From: Albimonas sp041685625
GTDB lineage: Bacteria; Pseudomonadota; Alphaproteobacteria; Rhodobacterales; Rhodobacteraceae
Assembly (NCBI GenBank): GCA_041685625.1
Contig: JAWLFJ010000073.1
Coordinates: 1-19,827 of the forward strand
DNA: 19,827 nucleotides
Direction of reading: 5' to 3'
The notes under the pieces were generated by a model that did not search any database, was not told the origin of the DNA, and worked only from the letters and a program-made list of their open reading frames with translations. Shown here one piece after another: positions 6,749 through 16,984 of the stretch. The first letter of the stretch is position 1, and each line of letters begins with the position of its first letter. The position numbers and the translations under genes are program-made.

Positions 6749-7573
6749 TCAGGGACGGATCGTCTCGAAGCGCCGATGCGCCGCCTCCGGCATCGGCACG
6801 GTCCTGCGCGCCTTCAGATCCATCACCAGCGCCCGCACGTCGCCCCGCGCCAGCGGCTCGCCCGTCGCCAGATCCTCCAGCTGATGCGAGAGCACCAGCG
6901 TCTTCTCCGCCATCTCCGGGATCCAGGAGATCAGCCGGATCGCCGCGCCCGGCCGCGGCTCCGCCAGCGGCGTCAGCTTGGTCTCCACCGCCACGCGCCC
7001 GAGATCGCGCTCCGCCAGCCATTCGACCGAGACGCCGGCGAAACTCCACAGATGCGCGCCCGCGTTGGAGAACCGCCCGACGACGTGGTGCGGCAGAAAC
7101 CGACCCGCCGCGTCGAACATCCACGGATCCGCGACCGCGATGTCGCTGACCACCGCCTTGCCGGCCGCCAGCAGCCCGCGGGCGTCCACCGGGGCCGAGG
7201 GGCCGCCCTCGACGCCCCGCGGCGCGGCGCGCTCCGCCTCGTCCCCCTCGGGCGTCCCCGGCAGCCCGTCGGACGTCTCCCAACGGTCGAGCGCCGTCGC
7301 CACCAGCGCGCCGGTCCCCGCCTCCTCCATCCGGTGCAGCACCGCGCCGTCCGGCATCACGCCGGAGCGCGTGACGGCGGCGCTGTCCAGCCGCTGCTCG
7401 CGGTGATAGCGCACATGCCGGCACGCCAGCCGCGACGGCGCCCGCCCGCCGAGCGCGTGCAGCACCGCCGCCGCCTCCTGGAAGCGCTTGAAGTAGAACT
7501 GCACGTTCAGATGGACGTTGGAGTCGCACTCCCACGCCTCGGTGTAGGCGACATGCGTTTCGACGAGAGCCAA
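6749..7573 (-). CDS. Thioesterase superfamily (double-hotdog) protein, 274 aa
   Basis: Likely hydrolyses an acyl-CoA thioester in the cytoplasm. Two hotdog-type halves are visible. The first begins TEAWECDSNVHLNVQFYFKRF (about 11-31), the familiar 'WE.D..GH.N...Y' start of 4HBT-like thioesterases, and the second holds HVVGRFSNAGAHLWSF, then VAVETKLTPL and ISWIPEMAEKTLVLSHQL. The usual Gly-His-Met of the first helix reads VHL here. The start is taken as TTG at 7573-7571 because it follows GGGAGGGG closely and no ATG occurs before the conserved segment. The gene lies 59 bp after znuB on the same strand and 93 bp before the dehydrogenase pair. It therefore probably belongs to the fatty-acid operon, although read-through from znuCB is possible. 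Confidence 0.78.
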   Translation of the reverse strand: MALVETHVAYTEAWECDSNVHLNVQFYFKRFQEAAAVLHALGGRAPSRLACRHVRYHREQRLDSAAVTRSGVMPDGAVLHRMEEAGTGALVATALDRWETSDGLPGTPEGDEAERAAPRGVEGGPSAPVDARGLLAAGKAVVSDIAVADPWMFDAAGRFLPHHVVGRFSNAGAHLWSFAGVSVEWLAERDLGRVAVETKLTPLAEPRPGAAIRLISWIPEMAEKTLVLSHQLEDLATGEPLARGDVRALVMDLKARRTVPMPEAAHRRFETIRP

Positions 7574-7632
7574 AGCGCCCCTCCCTCAGACCGATCGACC
7601 GGCCGAGGGGATGGCCCGCCCCGCGCCCGAGG

Positions 7633-8448
7633 TCAACGCGCCCGGCGCAGCGCCGCGCCGAGACCGGCGCCGAGGCTCGTCGCCGCGAAGGCCGCCGCCG
7701 CCAGCGCCACCATCGTCGGCCCCGCCGGCGTGTCGAGCCGCCAGGCGAGGCCGAGCCCGCCCAGCGCCGCCGCCCCGCCGATCAGCGCCGCGCCCAGCGC
7801 CATGCGCTCGGGCGAGGCGGCGAGCGGCCGCGCCGCCGCCGCCGGGATGATCAGCATCGCCGCGATCAGCAGCGCCCCGACCGTCTGGATCGCCGTCGCC
7901 ACCAGCAGCGCCAGCGCCACCGTAAGCACCGCGCGCTCGCGACGCGGCGCGATCCCCGCGGCGACCGCCAGCTCCGGGCTCACCGTCGCCGCCAGCAGCG
8001 CCGACCAGCGCCAGACGATCAGCCCGGCCACCACCGCGCCCCCGCCCCAGATCACCGCGAGGTCGAGGCGGGAGACCGAGAGCACGTCGCCGAACAGCCA
8101 CGCCATCAGGTCGGTCCGAACCGTCGGCATGAAGGAGACGGCGACCACGCCGAGCGCCAGCCCCGCATGGGCGAAGACGCCGAGCAGCGTGTCCGTCGCC
8201 ACGCTCCGCCCCGAGAGGCCGGAGATCGCCGCCGCCACCGCCAGCGCCACCGCGAACATCCCCGCCGTGACCGAGACCTCGAGCGCCAGCGCCAGCGCCA
8301 CGCCCAGCAGCGCCGCATGCGCCGTCGCGTCCCCGAAATAGGCCATGCGCCGCCAAACCACGAAACAGCCCAGCGGCGCCGCGGCCAGCGCCGTGCCGAG
8401 CCCCGCCAGCGAGGCGCGCACGAGGAAGGAGTCGAGCGGATCGCTCAC
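7633..8448 (-). CDS. znuB: Zinc ABC transporter permease ZnuB, 271 aa
   Basis: The membrane channel of the high-affinity zinc importer, family ABC-3. The sequence is almost entirely hydrophobic helices (about eight). Its family motifs are APLGCFVVWRRMAYFGDATAHAAL near residues 24-47, SFMPTVRTDLMAWLFGD and GALLIAAMLIIPAAAARPL. Length matches the family. Translation starts at GTG 8448-8446, which overlaps the znuC stop as GTGA, so the two are coupled. Together with ZnuC and the divergently encoded ZnuA it completes the transporter. Manganese-type ABC-3 systems are the alternative, but the His-rich ZnuA and Zur-like operator favour zinc. Confidence 0.93.
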   Translation of the reverse strand: MSDPLDSFLVRASLAGLGTALAAAPLGCFVVWRRMAYFGDATAHAALLGVALALALEVSVTAGMFAVALAVAAAISGLSGRSVATDTLLGVFAHAGLALGVVAVSFMPTVRTDLMAWLFGDVLSVSRLDLAVIWGGGAVVAGLIVWRWSALLAATVSPELAVAAGIAPRRERAVLTVALALLVATAIQTVGALLIAAMLIIPAAAARPLAASPERMALGAALIGGAAALGGLGLAWRLDTPAGPTMVALAAAAFAATSLGAGLGAALRRAR

Positions 8449-9206
8449 GCCGCGCCCTCCGGCGCCGGCGGATCGTGCCGATGGTCGTGGCGATGCCGAT
8501 AGAGCGCCAGCGCCCCCTGCGTGCCCTCGCCGAACAGCGCCCTGTATTCCGGCGCCGCGGCGACATGCGCCGGGGCGCCCTCGCAGCAGACATGCCCGTT
8601 GAGGCAGATCACCCGGTCCGAGGCGCTCATCACGACGTGCAGATCGTGGCTCACCATCAGCACCGCGCAGCCGGTCTCCTCGCGCAGCGATTCGACCAGC
8701 CGGTAGAACTCCGCCGCGCCAGGCTGGTCGAGGCTCTGCGTCGGCTCGTCCAGCATCAGCAGCTCCGGCTCCGACATCAGCGCCCGCGCCAGCAGCACCC
8801 GCTGGAACTGCCCGCCCGAAAGCTCCGCGAGCGCCCGGTCCTCGAGCCCCGCCGCCCCCGTGCGCGCCAGCGCCGCCGACCGCGCGGCGCGGGACGCCCG
8901 GCGCGGCAGGTCGAGGAAGCGCGCCGCGGTCATCGGCAGCGCCGGATCCAGCGCCAGGCTCTGCGGCACGTAGCCGAGCCGCAGGCCCTCCCGCCGCCGC
9001 ACCCGGCCCTCCGCCGGCGGGACCGCGCCGATCAGCGCGCGCAGCAGCGTCGACTTGCCCGAGCCGTTGGGCCCCACCACCGTCACGATCTCCCCCGGCC
9101 GCACCGCGAGATCGACATGGCTCAGCACCGTCCGGCCGCCGAGCCGCACCGAGAGCGAGGCGGTCGCGACGAGCGGCTCTGAAGAGGCGGGATTGACTTG
9201 ATACAT
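8445..9206 (-). CDS. znuC: Zinc ABC transporter ATPase ZnuC, 253 aa
   Basis: Energises zinc import. Walker A is GPNGSGKST (45-53), the signature is LSGGQFQRVLLARAL (129-143), Walker B is LLMLDEP (149-155), and the H-loop is in VSHDLHVV. The C-terminus carries a histidine-rich tail, YRHRHDHRHDPP, seen in several ZnuC proteins and possibly zinc-sensing or binding. The first in-frame start is the ATG at 9206-9204, but this lies inside the Zur-like palindrome and no ribosome binding site precedes it. The next usable start, a GTG at 9149, would remove most of the first beta strand, so a leaderless or atypical start at 9206 is my preference. The stop overlaps the znuB start by four bases. Confidence 0.92.
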   Translation of the reverse strand: MYQVNPASSEPLVATASLSVRLGGRTVLSHVDLAVRPGEIVTVVGPNGSGKSTLLRALIGAVPPAEGRVRRREGLRLGYVPQSLALDPALPMTAARFLDLPRRASRAARSAALARTGAAGLEDRALAELSGGQFQRVLLARALMSEPELLMLDEPTQSLDQPGAAEFYRLVESLREETGCAVLMVSHDLHVVMSASDRVICLNGHVCCEGAPAHVAAAPEYRALFGEGTQGALALYRHRHDHRHDPPAPEGAA

Positions 9207-9226
9207 TATAACGTCACCCTTATCCT
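9198..9226 (+). promoter_or_regulatory. Likely znuA promoter
   Basis: TTGATA (9198-9203) and TATCCT (9221-9226) are 17 bases apart, each with four matches to the sigma-70 consensus. Initiation near 9233 would give a 34-base leader to the znuA ATG. The Zur-like site occupies the spacer, so repressor binding would block polymerase directly. Confidence 0.5.
9200..9217. promoter_or_regulatory. Zur-like operator between znuC and znuA
   Basis: GATACATTATAACGTCAC is an 18-bp imperfect palindrome centred between 9208 and 9209. Six of nine half-site positions pair, including the central TTATAA. It resembles the known proteobacterial Zur consensus (half-sites around TTATAA) and lies where a single site could repress both divergent transcription units. 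It sits in the spacer of the likely znuA promoter and covers the proposed znuC start codon. Confidence 0.72.
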
Positions 9227-9266
9227 CGCGCGGCGAACATGACAACGCCTTGTCGAGGAGCGGAAG

Positions 9267-10304
9267 ATGCGGAGCAAGATCCTGGCGGTCGCCGGCGCGG
9301 CGGCGCTGGCCTCGGGAGCGGCGGCCGAGGCGGGCCCGCGGGTGGCGGCGGACGTCCTGCCGGTGCATTCGCTGGCGGCCCTGGTGATGCAGGGCGTGGG
9401 CGAACCGGCGCTGGTCCTGCCCCCCGGCGCCTCCCCCCACGGCCACGCGCTGCGCCCGTCCGAGGCCGCGGCGCTCGAGAACGCCGAGGTGGTGTTCTGG
9501 GTCGGCGAAGAGCTGACCCCCTGGCTCGCGGACGCGCTCGAGACCCTCGCCCCGGAGGCGCGGCGGATCGCCCTGATCGACGCGCCCGGCGTCCGCAGGC
9601 TGGAGTTCCGCGAGGGCGTGACCTTCGAGGCCCATGACCACGGCCCCGAGGACGATCACGCGCACGACGACCACGCGCACGACGATCACGCGCACGACGA
9701 CCACGCGCACGACGATCACGCGCACGACGACCACGCCCACGGCGATCACGCCCATGACGAGCCCCACGCCCACGACCATGAAGGCGTCGACCCCCACGCG
9801 TGGCTGGACCCGGCCAACGCCCGCGCCTGGCTCGATGCCATCGCCGCCGCGCTGGCCGAGGCGGATCCGGCCAACGCCGCCGCCTACCGCGCCAACGCCG
9901 AAGCCGGAAAGGCCGGACTGACCGCCCTCGAGGCCGAGATCGCCGCCGACCTGGCCCCCCTCGCCGGCCGCGACTTCGTCGTGTTCCACGACGCCTACCA
10001 CTATTTCGAAGCCCGCTTCGGCGTGGAGGCCGCCGGCGCCATCTCCCTCGCCGACGGGTCCACTCCCGGCCCCCGGCGCCTCGCCGAGATCCGCGAGGCC
10101 ATCGCCGGCATGGACGCCGCCTGCGTGTTCACCGAGCCGCAGTTCCCGCCCCGCCTCGCCGAGACGGCGACGCAAGGCACCGGCGCCCGCCTCGGCACGC
10201 TCGACCCCGTGGGAGCCGAACTCGCCCCGGGCCCGGAGCTCTATCCCACGCTGATCCGGAACATGGCGGCGAGCCTGAAGGCCTGCCTCGACCCGACCGG
10301 CTGA
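9267..10304 (+). CDS. znuA: Periplasmic zinc-binding protein ZnuA, 345 aa
   Basis: Captures zinc in the periplasm and delivers it to ZnuBC (cluster A-I binding protein). The first about 20 residues form a signal peptide (basic MRSK, alanine-rich core, cleavage near AAA-EA). Candidate zinc ligands at family positions are H34 (LPVHSL), H58/H60 (SPHGHAL), H177 (VDPHAWLDP) and H241/H245 (FHDAYHYF). Between residues about 123 and 172 lies a long loop of Asp-Asp-His-Ala-His repeats, the hallmark His-rich loop of zinc-specific members, here unusually regular. The ATG follows GAGGAGCGGAAG. Total length exceeds typical ZnuA by roughly the size of this loop. It is transcribed divergently from znuCB from the shared operator region and ends facing metH. 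Confidence 0.95.
   Translation: MRSKILAVAGAAALASGAAAEAGPRVAADVLPVHSLAALVMQGVGEPALVLPPGASPHGHALRPSEAAALENAEVVFWVGEELTPWLADALETLAPEARRIALIDAPGVRRLEFREGVTFEAHDHGPEDDHAHDDHAHDDHAHDDHAHDDHAHDDHAHGDHAHDEPHAHDHEGVDPHAWLDPANARAWLDAIAAALAEADPANAAAYRANAEAGKAGLTALEAEIAADLAPLAGRDFVVFHDAYHYFEARFGVEAAGAISLADGSTPGPRRLAEIREAIAGMDAACVFTEPQFPPRLAETATQGTGARLGTLDPVGAELAPGPELYPTLIRNMAASLKACLDPTG
9651..9755 (+). repeat. Tandem 15-bp repeat encoding the ZnuA His-rich loop
   Basis: Seven consecutive copies of a unit of the type GACGATCACGCGCAC (Asp-Asp-His-Ala-His). The first six alternate GAT and GAC at the second codon, giving a 30-bp higher-order period; the last two vary (GCCCAC, GGC, GCCCAT). The alternation suggests growth by duplication of a 30-bp pair. 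Further Asp/His codons continue to about 9785. Confidence 0.9.
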
Positions 10305-10337
10305 CGCGGCGACGCGCGAAAGCCGCCACGCCCCGAT

Positions 10338-10358
10338 CGCCATCGCCGGGCGACGGCG
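10338..10358 (+). terminator. Hairpin downstream of znuA
   Basis: CGCCATCGCC and GGCGACGGCG pair with one mismatch around a single central base, so the real loop would be larger. It lies 33 bp after the znuA stop without a T-tract, in the 159-bp gap between the convergent znuA and metH genes. Confidence 0.4.
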
Positions 10359-10429
10359 TGGAGCGAGGCCCCGAACGAAGAACGCCGGCGCCGGCCCACC
10401 GCCCGCGCCGGCGCGTCCGCGTAGGGATC

Positions 10430-10455
10430 GCGGCCGCCCGAAGGCGGGCGGCCGC
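10430..10455. terminator. Perfect 11-bp hairpin downstream of metH
   Basis: GCGGCCGCCCG, loop AAGG, CGGGCGGCCGC. It begins eight bases beyond the metH stop on the minus strand and faces znuA on the plus strand, so it could insulate both. No T-tract is present. Confidence 0.6.
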
Positions 10456-10463
10456 GCCGGTCC

Positions 10464-13126
<2,663 letters not shown>

Positions 13127-13127
<1 letters not shown>

Positions 13128-14233
13128 CAGGCCGCCTCCTCCTCGTCCGTCTCGTCCAGGGGCGGTCGCGGCGCGGCCTCGAACATCTCGAGCCCCGAGA
13201 GCCGGAGGCGCGCCGGCGCCTCGCGCGGCCCGCGCGGCGCCTTGCCCTCGACCGCCTCGGCGATGGCGCGGATGTGCTCGGGCGTCGTGCCGCAGCAGCC
13301 GCCCACCAGATCCACCAGCCCCTCGTCGGCCCAGGCGCCCAGATGCGACGCGGTCTCCTCCGGCGTCTCGTCGTAGCCGCCCATCTCGTTGGGCAGGCCC
13401 GCGTTCGGATAGGCGCTGATCCGGCAGTCCGCGACCTCCGCCAGCGCCTTCAGATGCGGGCGCATCTCATCGGCGCCGAGCGCGCAGTTGAGCCCGACCG
13501 AGAACGGCCGCGCATGGCTCATCGAGACCCAGAACGCCTCCGGCGTCTGCCCCGTCAGCGTGCGGCCCGAACGGTCGGTGATGGTGCCCGAGATCATCAC
13601 CGGCGGCACCTCGACGCCCTGGTCGCGCAGGCTGTCGATCGCGAACAGCGCCGCCTTGGCGTTCAGCGTGTCGAAGATCGTCTCCACCAGGATCAGGTCG
13701 ACGCCGCCCTCGATCAGATGTCGGGCGGCCTCGCCGTAGGCTTCGGCGAGCTGGTCGAAGGTCACCCGCCGCAACCCCGGATCCTCGACGTCGGGCGAGA
13801 GCGAGGCGGTCTGGTTGGTCGGCCCGATCGCGCCCGCGACCCAGCGCGGCCGCTCGGGGGTCGAGGCCGCCTCGGCCGCCTCCCGGGCGATCCGCGCGCT
13901 CTCGCGGTTCAGCTCCGGCACGACGTCCTCCAGCCCGTAATCCGCCTGGCTGATCCGCGTCGCCGAGAAGGTGTTGGTGCAGACGATGTCCGCCCCGGCC
14001 TCCAGGAACTCGTCGTGGATCTTCCGGATCAGGTCCGGCCGGGTCAGGCTCAACAGCTCGTTGTCGCCCGAAAGGTCGCTCGGGTGGTCCTTGAAGCGGT
14101 CTCCGCGGTAGTCGGCCTCGGTCGGCTTCGCGGCCTGGATCATGGTGCCCATGGCCCCGTCCAGCACCAGGATGCGGCGGGCGGCGTGCGCCTCGAGGTC
14201 GCGCCCCGGATCTGCGTCACGGCTCTCGGTCAT
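13127..14233 (-). CDS. metH: Methionine synthase MetH, homocysteine-binding part, 368 aa
   Basis: The zinc-dependent homocysteine S-methyltransferase module of cobalamin-dependent methionine synthase, encoded separately. The opening barrel strand is ILVLDGAMGTMIQ (21-33). The zinc cysteines are C250 (GLNCALG) and C313/C314 (GGCCGTTP). The family also shows CTNTFSAT (85-92) and the AIGPTNQTASLSPDVEDP region. The last 35 residues are an acidic tail that may stand in for the linker of the fused enzyme. ATG at 14233 follows GAAGGAGACG. The gene begins 11 bp after metF and overlaps the second metH gene by one base. A stand-alone betaine- or S-methylmethionine-homocysteine methyltransferase is the alternative, but the LDGAMGTMIQ start and the direct neighbour argue for split MetH. 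Confidence 0.92.
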
Positions 14234-14244
14234 TCGCGTCTCCT

Positions 14245-15150
14245 TCAGGCGGCGCGCGCCGGGGCGGCGCGCTCGCGCAGGCCCAGCGCGCGGCAGATCG
14301 CCGCGCTCGGCTGGGCCTTGTTCAAGGTGTATATATGGAACTCGGTGATCCCCGCCTCGGCGAGGCGGCGGCACTGTTCCGTCGCCACCGCGGCGGCGAC
14401 CATGTCGCGGGTCTCCGGGTCGTCGTCCAGCCCGTCGAACATCGCCGCGAGCCAGCCGGGGATCGAGGCCCCGCAGTTGTCCGAGAAACGCCTGAGCCGG
14501 CCGAAATGGCTCACCGGCATGATCCCCGGCACGATCGGCGCGTCGATCCCGGCCGCCCGCGCCCGCTCCACGAAGCGCAGCACCACGTCGGTGTCGAAGA
14601 CGTATTGCGTGATCGCCGTCGTGGCGCCCGCGTCGAGCTTGCGCTTGAGGTTGTCGAGGTCGGACGCCTCGTTCACCGCCTCCGGATGCACCTCGGGATA
14701 GGCGGCGACGGCGATGTCGAAGTCCGCCACCCGCTTCAGCCCCGCCACCAGGTCGGCGGCGAAGGCGTAGCCGTCCGGACGCGGCTCGTAGCGCCCGCCC
14801 TCGGGGGAATCGCCGCGCAGCGCCACGATCTTGCGGATGCCCGCCTCCCACAGCTCCCGCGCCTGGGCGTCGATCTCGGCGCGGCTCGCGCCGACGCAGG
14901 TCAGATGCTGCGCCACCTCGCGCCCGGTCCGCGACGCCACGCGGTCCACCAGCGCCCGCGTCGGCTCGCGGGTGGAGCCGCCGGCCCCGTAGGTGATCGA
15001 ATAGTAGAGCGGATCGAACCGGTCGAGCCGCGCGAGGGTCTGGTCGAGATTGGCCCGGCCCTTCTCGGTCTTCGGCGGAAAGAACTCGAAGGAGACGTCG
15101 ATCTCCCGCTCCGGAGCCTTCCGCCCGGGGGCGTCGCCCATCGTGGTCAT
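14245..15150 (-). CDS. metF: 5,10-methylenetetrahydrofolate reductase MetF, 301 aa
   Basis: Reduces methylenetetrahydrofolate to 5-methyltetrahydrofolate with FAD, supplying the methyl donor for the following methionine synthase. Recognisable segments are VSFEFFPPKTEKG (19-31, with catalytic Glu22), YYSITYGAGGSTRE (49-62), the folate/FAD contact LTCVGASRAEI (83-93), ALRGDSPEGG (110-119, conserved Asp114), YPEVHPEA and the late FHIYTLNKAQPS. Length is normal. The ATG at 15150 has GAGG eight bases upstream; a second ATG three codons later is a weaker alternative. It lies 104 bp after the betaine methyltransferase gene and 11 bp before metH. Confidence 0.95.
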   Translation of the reverse strand: MTTMGDAPGRKAPEREIDVSFEFFPPKTEKGRANLDQTLARLDRFDPLYYSITYGAGGSTREPTRALVDRVASRTGREVAQHLTCVGASRAEIDAQARELWEAGIRKIVALRGDSPEGGRYEPRPDGYAFAADLVAGLKRVADFDIAVAAYPEVHPEAVNEASDLDNLKRKLDAGATTAITQYVFDTDVVLRFVERARAAGIDAPIVPGIMPVSHFGRLRRFSDNCGASIPGWLAAMFDGLDDDPETRDMVAAAVATEQCRRLAEAGITEFHIYTLNKAQPSAAICRALGLRERAAPARAA

Positions 15151-15213
15151 TGCGCAATCCTCGGTCTCGGCGGGGGTCTCGCCACCCCGCCCGCTGTCGC
15201 CCGCCTACCTAGC

Positions 15214-15242
15214 GCGTCGGCCGGCGCTTTCCCGGCCGACGC
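15214..15242. terminator. Strong hairpin between the betaine methyltransferase gene and metF
   Basis: GCGTCGGCCGG, loop of seven, CCGGCCGACGC: eleven perfect pairs starting 12 bp after the methyltransferase stop on the minus strand. No T-tract follows. It may end or attenuate transcription before metF, which would make the metF promoter lie in the remaining about 60 bp, where I see no convincing promoter hexamers. Confidence 0.55.
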
Positions 15243-15254
15243 CTCGCTCATGCC

Positions 15255-16943
15255 TCAGGAGGGCTTGCGGAAATGCTGAATCCCCCAGGCGAGATGGCCG
15301 GCATCGGCGGCCTTCACCCAATTCTCCAGCCCGACGATCATCTTGTCGAGGTATTCGACCGACGCGCCGGTGTCGCGGAGCGTGTCGTAGTTGGCGATCA
15401 GCTCCTCGCGCACCCGGTCGTAATGGGTGCGAAGCTGCTCGGTCATCACGGCCTGCTCCGCCACCTCGAAGCCGATCGCCTCGGCCGTCTCGCGGTAGAA
15501 GCGGAAGGAGCCGAGATCGGTGAGCTGCAACCGGTCGTAGACCGGCTTCAGCGCGTCGCCCGCCACGTCGTCGGCCTGCATCGGGTCGGTGAAGACGAAA
15601 TGCCCGCCGGGCTTGAGGACGCGGAACACCTCGCGCAGCACCTGCGGGCGCTGGTCGGAATGCAGGATCGCGTCCTGGCTCCAGACCACGTCGAAGCTGT
15701 CGTTCGGCTCCGGAATCGCCTCGAACACGCCGTGCACCACACGGATGCGGTCGCCGAAGCCGCGGGTGCGGTTGCGGTGCCGGTTGGTGTCGTTCTGCAC
15801 CTCGGAGATGTTGAGACAGACGCCCGTCCCCGGCCGCTCCGAGAGCACCTTGCGCATCGCGCCGCCGTAGCCCGCCCCGATGTCGAGCCATTTCGCGTCC
15901 GGACCCAGATCCGGGATCCGCGCCGCCATCGCGTCGACGGTCCTGTCGGAGGCCTCGCGGATCTCGCTCGTCTCGTCGTAGATCCCGACATGCAGGTCCT
16001 GCCCGCCCCAGACGGTCGAGTAGAAGGCGTCGGCGTCCTCGCTGTCGTAGTAGTCCTCCGCGACGTCGCGCACGTCGGCCTCCCCCGGCTCGCGCGTCCC
16101 GTCGCCGCTCCAGCGGATGACGTGCAGGGTCGACTTCTCGGCGATGTGGATGAAGAAGTCGGGCTCGTCCTCGGCGTAGGTCTCCTGGAAGTCGCCATAG
16201 GTGCGGACCCGCGCGAAGCCCGCCTCGCTCAGCAGGCGCCGGACGTAGTTCTTGCGGATCGGGCACATGTTGAGGGTGTATTCGGCGCCATCCGGGAAAC
16301 TGTATTTCATCCGGCACAAACCATCGTCAAGGTATTCGGGTTCCGCCGTCACCTTCTCGCCGGCATAGTAATACTTGTGCTTCGTCGAGAAGCCGTGATC
16401 CAGCATCGCGTCGTAATTGCGCTGATCGAGGATCAGGATGCCGTCATGCTTCAGGGCGGCGTAGAACTCGGCGAGCGCCCGGCGCCGGTCCTGCTCCTCG
16501 TGCAGATGCGTGAAGCTGTTGCCGAGGCAGATGATCGCGTCGTACTTGCCGTTGATGTCGCGGTTCAGCCAGCGCCAGTCGGCCTGCACCGTCTTCATGA
16601 TCAGCCCGCGCGCCGCGGCGTTGCCGAAGGCCTTGGCGAGCATCGCGGCCGAGCCGTCGGCCGAGGTGACGTTGAAGCCGGCCTCGGTCAGGCGCACCGA
16701 ATGGAACCCCGTGCCCGTGGCGACGTCGAGCACGGTGTCCTTGCCGCGCGCCCGCAGCACGTCGATGAAGAACCGCCCTTCGGCCTCGGCGCGGGCGTCC
16801 CAGTCGATCAGCTCGTCCCACTTCTCGACGAAGCTCATCACGTATTCGCCGCGATAGAGGTCCGTGTCGCGGTCGGCGAGCGGATCCTCGCCATAGGCCT
16901 GGTCCGCCAGACGCAGTTCGGCGTTGGGCTGGTCGTTCGCCAT
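15255..16943 (-). CDS. Fused glycine/sarcosine and sarcosine/dimethylglycine N-methyltransferase, 562 aa
   Basis: Converts glycine to the osmolyte glycine betaine by three AdoMet-dependent N-methylations in the cytoplasm. Two class I methyltransferase domains are fused. The N-terminal GSMT-type half (1-about 275) has YVMSFVEKWDELIDWDAR, AdoMet motif VLDVATGTGFHSVRL (71-85), YDAIICLGNSFTHL (134-147) and LDQRNYDAMLDHGF. The C-terminal SDMT/DMT-type half (about 295-562) starts EDYYDSEDADAFYSTVWGG and has WLDIGAGYGG (352-361), CLNISEVQNDTNR, VVWSQDAILHS and the closing LAWGIQHFRKPS. Length and order match the fused enzyme known from halophiles such as Actinopolyspora; other organisms carry two genes. 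ATG at 16943 follows AGGAGA with an eight-base spacer. The neighbouring metF-metH genes would recycle the homocysteine produced. Confidence 0.93.
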   Translation of the reverse strand: MANDQPNAELRLADQAYGEDPLADRDTDLYRGEYVMSFVEKWDELIDWDARAEAEGRFFIDVLRARGKDTVLDVATGTGFHSVRLTEAGFNVTSADGSAAMLAKAFGNAAARGLIMKTVQADWRWLNRDINGKYDAIICLGNSFTHLHEEQDRRRALAEFYAALKHDGILILDQRNYDAMLDHGFSTKHKYYYAGEKVTAEPEYLDDGLCRMKYSFPDGAEYTLNMCPIRKNYVRRLLSEAGFARVRTYGDFQETYAEDEPDFFIHIAEKSTLHVIRWSGDGTREPGEADVRDVAEDYYDSEDADAFYSTVWGGQDLHVGIYDETSEIREASDRTVDAMAARIPDLGPDAKWLDIGAGYGGAMRKVLSERPGTGVCLNISEVQNDTNRHRNRTRGFGDRIRVVHGVFEAIPEPNDSFDVVWSQDAILHSDQRPQVLREVFRVLKPGGHFVFTDPMQADDVAGDALKPVYDRLQLTDLGSFRFYRETAEAIGFEVAEQAVMTEQLRTHYDRVREELIANYDTLRDTGASVEYLDKMIVGLENWVKAADAGHLAWGIQHFRKPS

Positions 16944-16966
16944 GCGCTCGGTCTCCTGTCGATGAT

Positions 16967-16984
16967 CCGGACCGGACGGTCCGG
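16967..16984. repeat. Palindrome just upstream of the betaine methyltransferase gene
   Basis: CCGGACC, spacer GGAC, GGTCCGG: seven perfect pairs, 23 bp before the ATG and just upstream of the ribosome binding site. It could be a repressor operator or a leader hairpin affecting translation. Confidence 0.4.

Noticed and set aside
9651..9755. Short regular repeats suggesting a CRISPR array
   Set aside because: Units are contiguous without spacers and are in-frame codons of znuA.
10430..10455. Hairpin as a transposon end or attachment site
   Set aside because: It is a simple perfect stem beside a gene stop, with no partner copy or mobile gene nearby; a terminator role is simpler.
15151..15254. 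AdoMet or AdoHcy riboswitch before metF
   Set aside because: The gap is only 104 bases, with one simple hairpin; I see no pseudoknot arrangement or conserved core of the known SAM, SAM-II or SAH classes.
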